Both the position numbers and the translations under genes were made by a program. A model generated the notes under the pieces. It made no database searches. It had not been told where the DNA came from and was given only the letters and a program-made list of their open reading frames with translations. Positions 36,197 to 48,202 of a DNA stretch of 64,000 bases are shown one piece after another (position 1 is the stretch's first letter; each line of letters begins with the position of its first letter). Source of the DNA: Ianthella basta (taxonomy: Eukaryota > Porifera > Demospongiae > Verongiida > Ianthellidae); assembly GCA_964019415.1 (NCBI GenBank), contig OZ025878.1:6968035-7032034 (forward strand). The letters are read 5' to 3'.

Positions 36197-37075
36197 GGCA
36201 AAGTTATTGAAGGAAAATCACTAGTATAATTACATACTTGCGAGCATTCATTGTGCAAATTTCATGATCTTCACTAAAATCTATACTTGTTAAAATTATT
36301 CAAATACCATAATTCAGTCAATTAATTAATTCAAATTATCCAACTATGTAGTTCAGATTTATTATGTACAATTACTATGGCCCTCTCCCATTCTGTGGGA
36401 TTGGTGAAGTCAAGTATAATACATGGATGCATCCATATGGATTGTAATAAGTATTATAATCTGTGGAATGCATGTCTGCATAACTTTCTGACTGTAAGCA
36501 AATCGTATGTGCACTGTGCAATGGAAGCCCTTGTCGTTCGCGGCCAATTGGCTTGCAGCTTTGTCACCCCTATGCCTCACTTCCGCCTCTGCCAAGGCTG
36601 TCTAGAGTGTTTGGGTACAGAGCATATCAATACTTTTGGGAGCCCTTTGCAATACATGAATATTGCCTCTCACATTGGAGGCCCTGGGCATGTCCCTATG
36701 TCCCCATCTCTTGGCAGCCCTAGAGAGGCATAATCTGAGTACCAGCGTATCAGAGCATACTGTGCTGTTCAAGCCAGTTGGTAGTATATATACTGCATGT
36801 GAAGACAATCCTACCAGAAATGCTGCCGGGCACAGCCAGAAATTAAACTGCTCTGACTTAAGCTGCATAGCCAAGACAATGAAAGTCTTTATAGTTGAAG
36901 CCTATATAGTACACTCCGTGTTCTGCTGCCCTCTGTAGCCATGAGTACTGCAAATACATGTACGCGAGCCCTTTCCTACATACAATGTGATTGTGCCGCA
37001 AGTATTTTGTGTGGTGTACAAGTCAATATATTATACTAGACTTGACCCTCCAACTTGTAGGTGGGGCCATGAGAC
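36197..37075. repeat. Tandem duplication unit 3 (truncated)
   Basis: Repeats the start of units 1 and 2, becoming more diverged after 36920 and ending about 37075, before any GTPase exon. It marks the right edge of the tandem array. Confidence 0.8.
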
Positions 37076-37282
37076 ACCTAAATGACTATGTCAGCAATAT
37101 AAGCTCATAATGTGAATTTTGCTAAAATTAGTATAATATTATACCTGCTAGCAATATAATAGTACTATTGAGGTATGTCAACAGCAGACTTACTATTACG
37201 TATGTTGTGTGCATAGTGTGTGTACATTTGCTGAGTGTGTAGCTAAGTAGTGCCAGGTATCTCAGTGTTATTATGTCAACTT

Positions 37283-37353
37283 ATGTGTGCATGTGCGCAT
37301 GTGTGTGTGTGTTCGTGTGTGTGTGCATGTATGTGTGTGTTTGTGTGTGTGTG
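37283..37353. repeat. (TG)n microsatellite
   Basis: Interrupted TG/CATG run in the non-coding region between tandem unit 3 and the Roc-COR-Death gene. Confidence 0.85.
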
Positions 37354-37378
37354 TGGCAGCCTCATGAAATACTTGTTT

Positions 37379-38312
37379 ACTGTATAGCGCAAAGCTTTTG
37401 TGGGACAGTATTTTTGCGAATCTTAAAATTTTGGCTCAAACTGTAATTTTTGCGGGAAAAATTGCGTTTGTGAGATGCAGGTAAGCCACGCTCCCTATAC
37501 AGTGGCATTACTAATGACTATGGAAGTGTTGGAGACAGCACTATTTGTACAAAGTGTGGTTAGGTATGCCTGCACCTGCTTATCCAGCTCACTTCCCAAC
37601 AACAATATACGACCTCTTTTCTTGTCTACTAGTTCCTTCACAGCCATCTCTTTACCTGCTAAGCTTTCTTATTATTCGCCAATTCAACCTCGTATTTCTT
37701 CTTCCAAGTTCGCACGCTGCACTCCTTGAGAGGACGGCCAGGGAACGCTTTAAAAAAGAATCGTATGGTCACTGTTACACCGTGCTCTGCTGCCCTTTTC
37801 CCATGCAATACAAGCATTTTCCTTCAGGATAAAGTGCTTGTACACTCTGCGTTGTGAACTGCAAGCAGTATCCTCTTCGCCCGCATCAGTGCTAATGACC
37901 TTCTTTACCACTTCATGGCAGCTACGATGGTGGATGCCAGTACTACTGTTGACAGCGAACTGTCTGGCTGTGGTAGCACTGAACCAAGGTGCATGAAATA
38001 GTCGCACAGAGACACAGATCACAGTATTAAAAGGCTTGAAAACGTTTGGGCGGCAGCTGTAGCAGACAATACTCGGTGATGAGATCATGAGCACGAGGCA
38101 CTGCGCCTTCTGAGCATGAGCAGCTAGGCTAGATCTGCTGCAGTGTATAGTTGCAGGCAGCTATGCCATCATCTGTCTAAGTTTACCATCAAATGTATAA
38201 GTATAGAGTTAATACAAAATATTCATGGGGAATATTTTCGTGAATCGTAATCTATCCACGAAATTTTCGAAAATTTTCTCCCACGAAAATTTTGCTCTAT
38301 ACAGTATTTTCG
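37379..38312. mobile_element. TIR-bearing element, probable MITE
   Basis: Left end TACTGTATAGCGCAAAGCTT and the reverse complement of the right end, TACTGTATAGAGCAAAATTT, match; both continue into TTT(G/C)GTGGG and A/T-rich GCGAA or CGTGAA blocks. No coding content is seen. The left edge of the large duplication (37673) lies inside it; the partner copy at 52205 keeps only the right part (to about 52846). Confidence 0.55.
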
Positions 38313-41300
38313 GGCCACTGTCAACCGTTCCCACATTAAACCATCCAAATTGTCATAGCCTACTTGTCTGTGCTTGCTGTACTTTTCATCTGAACGACCG
38401 TTGCTCTTCCATCGCTTCTTGATGTCCTCTTTATCATTCACGATTCACTGAATTTGCATTTTGCCAACTCCCAACTCTTTTGCAACTTTGCAGCAAGATT
38501 TGTTTTTCTCAACTGACTTACTGTCTTCTAGAGTCAAACCATTCTTTTGGACTTCTTCACCATCATTGGCGTAGCTTGGCTAGATCTACACCGCAAATTT
38601 GTCATCTATTGTGACGTCACAGCTGTCGCTTGAAGTGATAATTATGTGACCACAGGTCAGGTATTAGGGGTTGTCTCTGGTGCAAGGGTACTTATTATGT
38701 GGCAGGCATCCGTGACTAGCAAAACCAGTCTTATACACAAGGTGATTGTTCACCAGAGGGGTCTCTCAAATAGGGGGATTACTGTATGTGCTCTCCTCAC
38801 CCTGTACAACCAGTTGTAGCATCTCATCTCATCTTTCCTTAACGTTTTTTGGCCATGGCCAAGTAACCTGCATTCACCATGAGGAGATTGCACAGCTTGA
38901 TCCCCCCCCCCCCACACACACACGCACAATGTCTCATTTCATTAGTATTCGGAATTCTGAAACAGTGCCAATATGACACATTCTACGTTCTACTTCTCTT
39001 AGAGAGGTGGCAAAAGGCATACAAGGAATCCCTTGATAAGCATGGATCGGTTTTGGTAGATGTCACACAGTGCATCTTTACTGGCTCTTCAGCAGTGGGG
39101 AAGTCCTCCCTGAAGCACCTACTGGTGCACAACACACCCAAGGCAGTCAAGACAAGCACTGCTGTGATGGACACACCAGAGGTGGTCACCATCTCATCTG
39201 AGCAGTACACAGTGAAGGAAGGCAACTCTGCATGGCAGCAAGTGGATGATGATGTCATGAGACAATCCCTTCAAGCATGTGTCCGTGATAAGGCATACAA
39301 CGAGGGTCAGTATCCAAAGCTGCTCAGGAGTGAGAAGAAGCGGTCACAGCAATCAAAGAAGGATGCAAAATCTTCATACCCGCCCACCACTCGAACAAGA
39401 AATAAGGATGTTTTCCGTAAATTGTTCAAATGGTTCAGAAGCTCACGCCATACAACAGCTGGTCATCAACCAGTCGCTAACCAGTGTGATGAAAAGGAAA
39501 GCTCTGGTGATAGCGAGATCACCCTTTTACTTGATGCCGAGCACTCTACATTTATAGATAATTTGGGAGCCCTGAAGCAAGGTATTGAGCTGAATGACGC
39601 CTCTTTCATCCACCTCCTTGACACGGGTGGTCAGCCATCTTTCCAGGATGCCCTCCCCCTACTCCTGGATGCTCCCTGTACGTACATCCAGGTATTCAAT
39701 GCAGCCTGTGACCTCGATCAGCCCGTCCCCATCACGTACCGCCCTGATGACCACACAGAGGAGGTCCTCCCACCCAGTGTAGAGACAGGATGGGAAATGA
39801 TGCTACGCTCCTTCTCCAGCATGCAGACCATGGCCCATAAGTGCTCCAAAGAGCTGGCCTCGATACAGCAAGAGGGAAGCCAGTTGCCGCAGTTGCACAT
39901 TATTGTCGTAGGCACATTCAAGGATCAGCTGGTCAAGGAAGGCAGGCTCAAGGAGGCTACCCAAGATGTCAGGAGGCGCCTGAGAGAGTTGAAGGGAAAG
40001 CCATACTATCACATTATTCAGAGGGATCCAGCAGGGGAACTGTTTTATCTCATCGACAACATGGCAGACAGGGGAAATGAGAAAGCTTATGTTAACAGTC
40101 TCCGTGAGCACCTCTCTACCACACGATCTTCTCTCATGTTTAAGGTCCCTGTAGTGTGGTATATCTGCAAACAAGTCACTCAAGGCATCTCGTTGAAATT
40201 CATCAGGTTCCAAGACCTGAAGACCTTCTGCCTGAAGCAAAAGTTCATTGATGCAGATGGTGCAGATGAACAGTTCCATTGCCTCCTGAAGCTGTTCTCC
40301 CTCCTTGGCTTCTTCTCATTCTTTGCCCTCAAAGATGTCCCAGATGAGGCCAATTACGTCTGCACTGACAAGGGGATGTTCCTGAAGGAAGTGTCAAAAT
40401 TGTTGGCCATACAATTTCTAAAAGCTCCTATGTGCCATGCTGTGGAGGTCTTTAAGCAAGACGGTATCATCTCCAACAATAAGGAGATCTTTGAAGAGCT
40501 AGGAATCAAACAGGAAGTAGACCGAAGTTGGCTCCTCGCAGCTCTGGAGCACATTGGGCTGGTGGCACGATATGCATCAGCCCCCGATCACTCCCCCTCC
40601 TACTTCATGCCAATAGCCCTCCCTCAAGGGAAGACAAAGCTGCCAGACTGCAGCACTATAGCCCCCCTCTGTGTCACCTTCACATTCCACTCCCCTGACA
40701 AACCCTTGGTCTACACAGACCTCCCCCGAGGGGTCTTTTGCCGACTGGCAGTTGAGCTTAGCAAAGGACCATGGATACCCATTCCAGAGAAAAGTGATCG
40801 TAACACAGTAAAATTCCTCTCCGAAGGAGAAGAGTTTGAGCTGTTTCTTGCAGAAGCACCAGGATTCATCAGCCTCACTCCTGTCCTGATGGAGAAGTTT
40901 AAGGAGGAGTCACTAGCAAAACTGCACAAGCTGTGTAGAAAATTATATGACACTCTTGACAAGAGCATCGTTCCTACGGCTGAGAATGTGTTAGGTGATC
41001 AGTTCAGGCAGATAGCCAAGCTTGTGTATGGGGTCAAATGTGACTGTAGTGTACAAGTGCCCCATCTTGCCACCCCATCAGCAAGTGGAAATTCCCTAGT
41101 CTGCCAAAGTACACAGGAACACCTGAATCGCAGAATTCTAAGCCAGGAGCAAATTTGGTTCACTCCAGTGGAAAGTGCTGAGGTGAGTGACTGTCCAAAG
41201 GCATATGACTTGTCTTTATTACATAACTCACATATTGATTGAACTATATGACTGTAGCTATTGTTATGTACATACTGTATCCATTGTACTGAAACATGTC

Positions 41301-41630
41301 ACTGTAGACAACTAACTAGTACAGTGAATCTTCATTTGTATTTGTTCACATGCTGTACCATGTCCCTCTCTGTCCACTGCAGCTTGTGAAGGTAGATGGT
41401 TCTAACATGTGGGTCATGAAGGAGACTGCCGGTCCTTCCAGAGACCCACCTCCAACAGGTCACCTGAGGCAGAAAGTACATGCTCAGCAGTCCACAGCAC
41501 GCTATGAAGACAGACCTACAAAAGAGCAGGATGCCACATCACTGAGAATAGCTGGTACGTACTGTGTGCTCACAATGGTGTAATGGGGGTCCATGTCACC
41601 ACAAACAACTGGTGTGACATGTGATTGTGT

Positions 41631-41699
<69 letters not shown>
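41631..41699. repeat. (TG)n microsatellite
   Basis: Pure TG run in the intron after the second identified exon of Roc-COR-Death A; the equivalent run in copy B is at 56169-56237. Confidence 0.95.
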
Positions 41700-41701
<2 letters not shown>

Positions 41702-42052
41702 CTTCATGTGCAAGTGTGAACACAGTGGGTGCCACTTGGGTACCTGTCTGGTGTTAAGAGAGGCATGTTTGCTGGTTACGCTCTCACCTCCCTCTATGTG
41801 GTCATGGCATTACGTAGGCTTCTACATGTCTTGTCAATTCCATTCCTCCCTGCAGATTCACCACAGAGTGAGACAGTGAGTGGCAATGTCAGTGACCCCA
41901 TCTTGTCACAGAAAGTATATGGTGAGTTCGTTGTTACTTATGTCACTTTTTAGGAATGTGAGTGCGAAGAGTATTGTTCTAATTTCTTTGCAGATCGACC
42001 ACGCTATGCCATGCTCTTCAGAAAGTATGTGAGCAGAACAGCTGCAAACAAT

Positions 42053-43095
42053 CACAGGGTAGTTATAACTGGAAACCTCTACTTTGGTTGTACGGTGTAG
42101 ATTACTACCATTTAGCACCTTTTACAATGACATCATATGACATCACCACCCAGCGCAGTGCATAAGCTTACAAATTGAGTCAGTATTTCCCTTAACAATG
42201 GCTTTTCATTCAGAAGGAATCACAAATCCACACCACAATACGTGAATTACGCATTTGTTCGAAGACTGCATCTTTAATAATCATGCAGACCAGCAGTATC
42301 ACTCGAAATTGATACCAAACAAGCATCAGCATTAGGAAAGTGGCGTTAAAGTTACTAAACTCACCTTACACATTGATCCACCCTATCACATGCTATCACA
42401 TTGATATCTGAGCCACTTCAGTTCACAGTGAATGATGTGATCGCACAGTAAGTAGCTTTTCAGTTCCTTTTACACTTCGATCGCTAGCGGCGGCCATTTT
42501 AGGAAGGGCATTATTGCGCAATTGGAAGTGACATGTCTGGAAAAGGGCTGTTTTCGCTACTGGAAGATTTGTATAAAAAAGTGGCATTATAAGAGCGCAT
42601 TGATCGCAGGTTAGTTCTGCATAATTACATTTAGTTGACTTTATACTTACATATTTTTCTTTGGGGTTTAAAGAATTGCAATCCCTTGTGAAGAATATAA
42701 CGTTTCAAGTGTGAAATTGCACTGTAATTGAAGACAAAAATGTGTTTTTCGTCATTTTCTTTGTAATGGATTGTATTTCTTCAAACCCCAAAGAATATTA
42801 TGTTACTTTACCTTGTTCTGCACCTTACGTAATCACTGATTTGTCTCTAAGGCAGCTCGATATAATGCCACTTTTTCGTTGAAAGTCGCCAAGTATGCCA
42901 TCTTCAAAGGTGTTACATTTCTTCCTCGAACCGATTGTCGATCGGTTGTTTGCTTTTTCTCATAAAGCAATGAACGTATTTTACCATTTGATTAGTCAAA
43001 CTTTGTACAAACATACACAGAATGAGAATATAAAGTTTTAAAAAAGGTGCAAAATAGCAGCCGTATTAGAGGTTTCCAGTTATAACTACCCTGTG
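42053..43095. mobile_element. 1043-bp non-autonomous DNA transposon in Death-domain exon
   Basis: Precisely absent from copy B (56589). Termini form a 28-bp perfect inverted repeat starting CACAGGGTAGTTATAACTGG. The flanks carry an AT dinucleotide on both sides (42051-42052, 43096-43097) that is single in the empty site. Internal inverted repeats are nested: AAAAAGTGGCATTATA (about 42577) with its complement (about 42862), and TTCTTTGGGGTTT (about 42657) with its complement (about 42782). There is no transposase reading frame. Confidence 0.88.
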
Positions 43096-43578
43096 ATTGG
43101 AGAGCAGTTCTCGAAGGAGTGGGGCTTGACAGCGCCGCAATAGAAGCTTGCTCAGAAAATCATCCCAGAAATGTGGAAGAAGCCGTCCAAGCTGGCCTGT
43201 TCAAATGGAGGGACAGTGATGATGTCCAACCTGCCACCTGGAGAAAACTGGTAGAGGCTATGGAGTATGCAAACATTGCTTCACAGTACATTCAAGGACT
43301 CAAGAATGAGCTTGGCGTGATGCACTAAAGGTATTATACAATAACGATATCATTAGTGGTATAGTGACTGTACATCATATTTGTAGGCTGTAGTTTGAGG
43401 CCATGGATACGTTATGCTCCACCAAAAATGCATATACAAACTCATGTCCACTGCATGGCACTCAGTCTGTGATTGTTTTGCTTCCTCCTCCTCCTCCTGC
43501 AGGAACAGCTCACTCCTCTCACCAATGATCTGGCTAAAGATATGAATGACTTTCTGCCAACTTTCTACTGTATGTAGT

Positions 43579-43806
<228 letters not shown>

Positions 43807-44818
43807 TGTACGAGTGTGTGTACGTGTGTGTTTATGTTTGTGTTTGTGTGTATGTGTGCATGTTTGTAATTGAATATTATAGTGTCTGTCATTATTCATC
43901 TGTATCGCACCCAGCCCATCTTGTATTGTACTTACTTCTAATTGTGTTTTGTTTGTTCAAATATTTTGAATACTGCAGTCAGAACTTTACATAATTAGAT
44001 TCAGTATGTAAATTTCATAATTTATTGCCATGTAACATACTTTGCTTTCGTGATATCGTATTAATTTTGTCTTTATTTTAATTGTACATTTAATCCTATT
44101 TGTATTCACCATGGCATGCAGAAACATTTTCGCAGTACTTAATCATAATTATACGAGTGTTTGCACCTCAAGAGGCCTGGGATATATATATTACATGTAC
44201 ATTTGAAAATTGAAGCTGCAGCTGACGAATCATTGCATGAAGCTTAAAATTAAGATACAATAAGTCTGTCCAGAATTAGCTAGCAGGGAACGAAGTCACC
44301 TAGGCCTGTACAAGGCAGCCCACACCCAGCCCCATGCACCACAGTGGACTTGACGACCTCCACCATCACCTGCCCCTCACTGTCTCCAGTGTGAGGCATG
44401 GTTGGGAGGGAAGGGGTCCACGGACTAGGGCAAGAGTCACCTCCAACCCTAGGAAGAAGATGCAAAGCAAGCAATGAACAATGAACACTATATCTGCTGA
44501 AATTCCTCAACGGGGGGCAAAACTTCCATGAATTAAGGGAGGCGACACAAAGGGCAAGGAGGAGGGGACAATACTACATATGTTAGCATACTACTTGCCA
44601 AATTTCCAAGGGGGGGGGGGGAGAGATTGTGGCAAGAGGAGCGGGTGCCTCCCCTCCCCCAAAAGCACCCCTGCCTATGCACCATACTATACTGAGCCAC
44701 ATGCACTAACATAGTTCTTACTGTGCATGTATGTGTCAAGATGTGCATACAGCCGGCTCAACACTGCCCATGCCCCTCCCTTCCCTTCTCATATACCCTC
44801 CCTTCCTCCCCCTCATAG

Positions 44819-44931
44819 ACATCTTTCGATCACAGAGACCCAACTCTGTCTCTATGCAGCGAAACGAACACAGCACAGTTGTAGGTCAGCCACCACCATC
44901 GTGGTGGGAAAGACACTGCTCCTGCAACTAG
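44819..44931 (+). pseudogene. Orphan CARD-Rab last exon
   Basis: After an AG acceptor the frame starts (D)IFRSQRPNSV and ends SWWERHCSCN then TAG, matching the last exon of gene F (48084) and including an intact CxC prenylation motif. No GTPase exons precede it; the nearest upstream gene is the Roc-COR-Death gene. It suggests that the latter was inserted into, or recombined with, a CARD-Rab locus. The copy at 58333-58445 is equivalent. Confidence 0.6.
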
Positions 44932-45446
44932 ACATTTCAGCATGTTGATCTGTCAGCATTGAGAAGAAGCACATTCCTTCACTTGTCAATGAACAGTGTA
45001 TATACGTCTATGAGTCTTGTATCAGTTGTGCACTCGTGTTACTGTACATAATTATCACTAACAATATTTCTAATTTATATTTTGACAATAATTTTTTTTA
45101 TAAGAATGACGATTGTAATATTTTTGTAAAAATATGCTCTAATTGGAGTGGTATGAATGAGCCCCACACTTATCAGTGAGTGAATAGAAACTGAATGGTG
45201 TGTGTATGGCTGATCCTTTCTGGATTTCAACACACCGGTGCACGTGCATGCATGTGTGAGTGGGTATGGCCAATTGCAAACATGTGACAGAAGACATCTC
45301 TAATCCCCTAAGAGTATGGCCACCTTATAGTTTGTGTCTCCATGCATGGGGTTGTGCTGCTTCTCAGGATCATACACTTCAACATTGCAGTCAAACACTT
45401 GGCTATGCGGTATTCATCAATTCATTGATAATCATTATAATGTCAA

Positions 45447-46075
45447 AATAATGATAAATGACTGAACCATAGGGCTGAGTATATGTATTATAATAATGCT
45501 GCAGCGAAAAAACTTTTAATGTGATGGAGAAGGGATTCATTGTGATGATATTACATCATATACCAAGCAAGTGGTTTTCTTATCAATGTGACAGGGCATG
45601 CATGAGTGACAGCAGTGACTGCAAGTACACCTTCAGTTGTATATTTATGTACTGTGTACAGTACGTATACAGCTAGCTAAGAATGCTGAACATGACAGCC
45701 ATACACATTACTATTATAAAGCTATTAAGCAATGTAACCATAACAATATGTATGGCTAGCCATGCAGCAGACATATAATATTAATATACACCTGCATGTA
45801 TTCATACTTGTTCAAAACTATGAAGATTTGACTGCCTTGAATGCTGAACCCAGCAAATGTAAGTTACATTATGCAGAAGAACTCTGTGTTGTTCATTGAA
45901 ACATCTGCATTGGATGGTACTAATTATAATGATGCGGAGGATTGATGCATTTCACGTCAGTGATGCAGATGTAATTGTCACCTTAAACAATGTGGTTTCA
46001 TGCGTGCAGATGTATTGATCAAGTGGTTTTGTACAAGTCTGTGAGATATTGTGCCTTTCTCGTGTTGTGAAGCCT
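45447..46075. repeat. Diverged segmental repeat, copy 2 (pairs with 67-1090)
   Basis: Matches 67 onward (ATGATAAATGACTGAACC) and 650-1090, lacking the insertion there. Within it, 45832-45960 retains a decayed GTPase exon (GCAGAAGAACTCTGTG..., ACATCTGCATTGGATGGTAC) recognisable as the YAEENS...ETSALDGT region. Confidence 0.6.
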
Positions 46076-47158
46076 TTTCACAAACTTGCACCTCGTTGTC
46101 TGCTGATTCAGAAGGTCACTGAATGCAATTGCAAGGAATAGCCTGACTCGTTTTCTATTCTACGCTTTCTATAATTGTTATTTTGACTGTGGATGTGGTG
46201 GAATAATTTAAGTGGAATAATTAAGTGGCATAATTTTGTGTAATCTATAATGCCTGTCTTCCCCTTCCCTCTTCCTCCTTCCCTTGTTCTCACAGTTATA
46301 ATGCTGGGGGAGTCTGGTGTTGGTAAGTCCAATCTCCTTTATTTATGCTACACACATAAGAAGTTCCATTTGGAAACACAACCAACCGTTGGAACGGATT
46401 TTTCACACCCAAATTGTTGAAGTGGACTCCAAACAAATCAAGGCCTACATATGGGACACAGGTTTGTATACTACTTCTGTCGGCACTCTTTTGCACCTGC
46501 CCCATCAGCGTTTTCTCTCCTCCTGTCTTCTGTTACTTATTTGTTCCCTCATTCCCGTCTCCTGGCACTCCTCCCCTCTCTGGCGCTACTTGTCTGTTGC
46601 AGTAAAGCAGCACATATTGTTACTTTGTCCACTACTGTTCCTCAGTCAACACCATCTGTTTTAAGTTAGCATGCAGTTGGCAAAACAATATAGGTCATTT
46701 TTGCAGCTGTTAAATTTGGTGTACAGTTTGTGTGAGTTTGTACTTGTTTCCAATTACATTGTGTACAAAGTGTGCCAGAAACAGCTGGTAGTGACCCAAA
46801 GCTTCGGACAGCTGCTAAATAGGATTCCAGTATGTTTGTAGCTCGCAAGGTTTGTGTGAAGAGTGCATGCATTAAATTTTACTGCATTGTTGTGTGCTCC
46901 GGACACAGCCCAAGGTGGTTAAGTGGATCACAATCACTGTTGAATTGTGCTATAGCTACTCACGTCACTGTTGTAAAGTAATACCTTGTTTAGCCCTCAA
47001 TGGGTGAACTCTGAGGTGATGTGTGTATGTATATTCTTTTTGCTTCTGCAGCTGGTCAGGAGAAATACAGGTCCATTGCCACCACGTAAGCTGTAAACAT
47101 GTGTGCATGTGTGAGGTGGTAGAACTACACGCTATGTGTATAATTGTGTATACTGTTA

Positions 47159-47338
47159 CAGTGGAACCTGTCTAAGATGGTCACTGTGTTAGGCAGCCAG
47201 CCACCTCTCTAAAACAGCCAGCCTCCCTGGCCCCAAATAGCACTAAAGCATCACAATCTACCTCTGTAGAGCAGCCATCTCTCTATATAGGTCAGTTCTG
47301 TCTAGCCCGCAGGTGGCTGTCTTAGACAGGTTTCACTG
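47159..47338. mobile_element. 180-bp Tc1/mariner-type MITE
   Basis: The left end CAGTGGAACCTGTCTAAGA pairs with the right end TCTTAGACAGGTTTCACTG (one mismatch). TA occurs on both sides (47157-47158, 47339-47340), the target preference of Tc1/mariner elements. It lies in an intron of pseudogene F and has no coding content. Confidence 0.75.
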
Positions 47339-47368
47339 TATCACATATGTGTAATGTTCGCTTACATT

Positions 47369-47556
47369 GAAGTGAGGGCTTCTCAGCTGGCTCAGGCATC
47401 AGAAAGGGTTGGTTCTCTAATACCAGCTTCACAACAGGGTTGAAAACCTTGCCGACGTTTCGACCAGATGCTCTGGTCTTCTTCAGGGCGAAGAAGCCCT
47501 GAGGAAGACCAGAGCATCCCTGTTGTGAAGCTGGTATTAGAGAACCAACCCTTTCC
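47369..47556. mobile_element. Palindromic element with hammerhead-like core (Penelope-type relic?)
   Basis: Perfect 37-bp arms (47403-47439 and 47518-47554, starting AAAGGGTTGGTTCTC) surround nested hairpins. The insertion is flanked by the 13-bp direct repeat GTTCGCTTACATT (47356-47368 and 47557-47569), which looks like a target duplication. On the minus strand, 47486 to 47457 reads CTGAAGA, a stem GACCAG/CTGGTC, then GAAAC: the arrangement of a hammerhead ribozyme core. Penelope-like retroelements are known to carry such motifs in their terminal repeats. Confidence 0.6.
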
Positions 47557-48202
47557 GTTCGCTTACATTCTATAACCATGCTTCTCTGCATGTGTGTACT
47601 TTGTATGCCTGAACAGTGTAGGGGCACTGCCACCATCTCAACACATTCTACACTCTTTCATCTCCATATACATGTGTTCTTCCCTCATCCTACCATATCA
47701 TACACAGGTACTACAGAGAAGTTGATGGTGCTGTACTTGTGTATGACATTACAGACCGCTGAAGCTTTGAGAAGGTGGCTATTTGGTTGGAGGAGCTGAG
47801 ACAAAAGGCACATGCACACGTTGGCACCATGCTGGTTGGGAACAAGTGGAGGGGGGAGGGGGGGGAGATTGTGGTAAGAGGGGGCAAGTGCCCTCCCCCA
47901 ATGCACCCCTGCCTGTGCACCAATACTGAGCCACACGCACTAGTATATAGTTCTTCCTATTCATACATGTGTCAAGATGTGCATACAGCTGGCTCAACAC
48001 TGACCATTCCCCTCGCTTCCCTTCACAGCTCTACCACTTACCTATCTTCTGTTCTCATATGCCCTCCCTCCTCCCTCTCGTAGACATCTATCGATCACAG
48101 ATACTCAACTCTGTCCCCTCCTCTACGCAGCAAAAGGATCACAGCACAGATGCAGGTCAGCCACCAACATCATGGTGGAAAAGACACTGCTCCTGCAACT
48201 AG

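Larger units (their letters stand above)
39003..43328 (+). pseudogene. Roc-COR-like GTPase with Death domain, copy A (Death exon interrupted)
   Basis: Exons 39003-41182, 41383-41554, 41856-41921, and a Death-domain exon starting 41994. The large exon is identical in content to copy B (P-loop GSSAVGKSS, DTGGQPSF, then a COR-like region). In the last exon a 1043-bp TIR element sits after RTAANN; reading into it meets TAG at 42098-42100, and the remaining Death-domain sequence continues at 43098-43328. The encoded protein would therefore lose most of the Death domain unless the element is spliced out. Upstream exons are not identified: the large exon enters in phase 1 after a CTTCTCTTAG acceptor. 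Confidence 0.8.
46296..48202 (+). pseudogene. Rab-type GTPase pseudogene F
   Basis: Exons recognisable by homology: 46296-46461 (P-loop GESGVGKSN), 47052-47085 (AGQEKYRSI), 47708-47847 ([15 protein letters not shown]) and 48084-48202 (last exon ending SWWKRHCSCN). Lesions: the P-loop exon is 4 nt longer than the family length and shifts frame near GTDF; TGA at 47760-47762 sits after ITDR; the long exon stops being homologous right after GNK and joins intron-like G-rich sequence, so the end of NKxD and the ETSAK segment are deleted. No CARD exon is seen upstream. Only the CxC tail exon is intact. Confidence 0.8.

Noticed and set aside
38879..39002. Upstream ATG extending the Roc exon in copy A
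   Set aside because: The extension passes through a poly-C tract whose length differs in copy B and breaks the frame there; a CTTCTCTTAG acceptor at 39002 explains the exon start better.
39803..40279. 158-codon minus-strand frame inside the Roc exon (also at 54341-54817)
   Set aside because: Antisense shadow of a long exon; the plus-strand frame has the conserved motifs.
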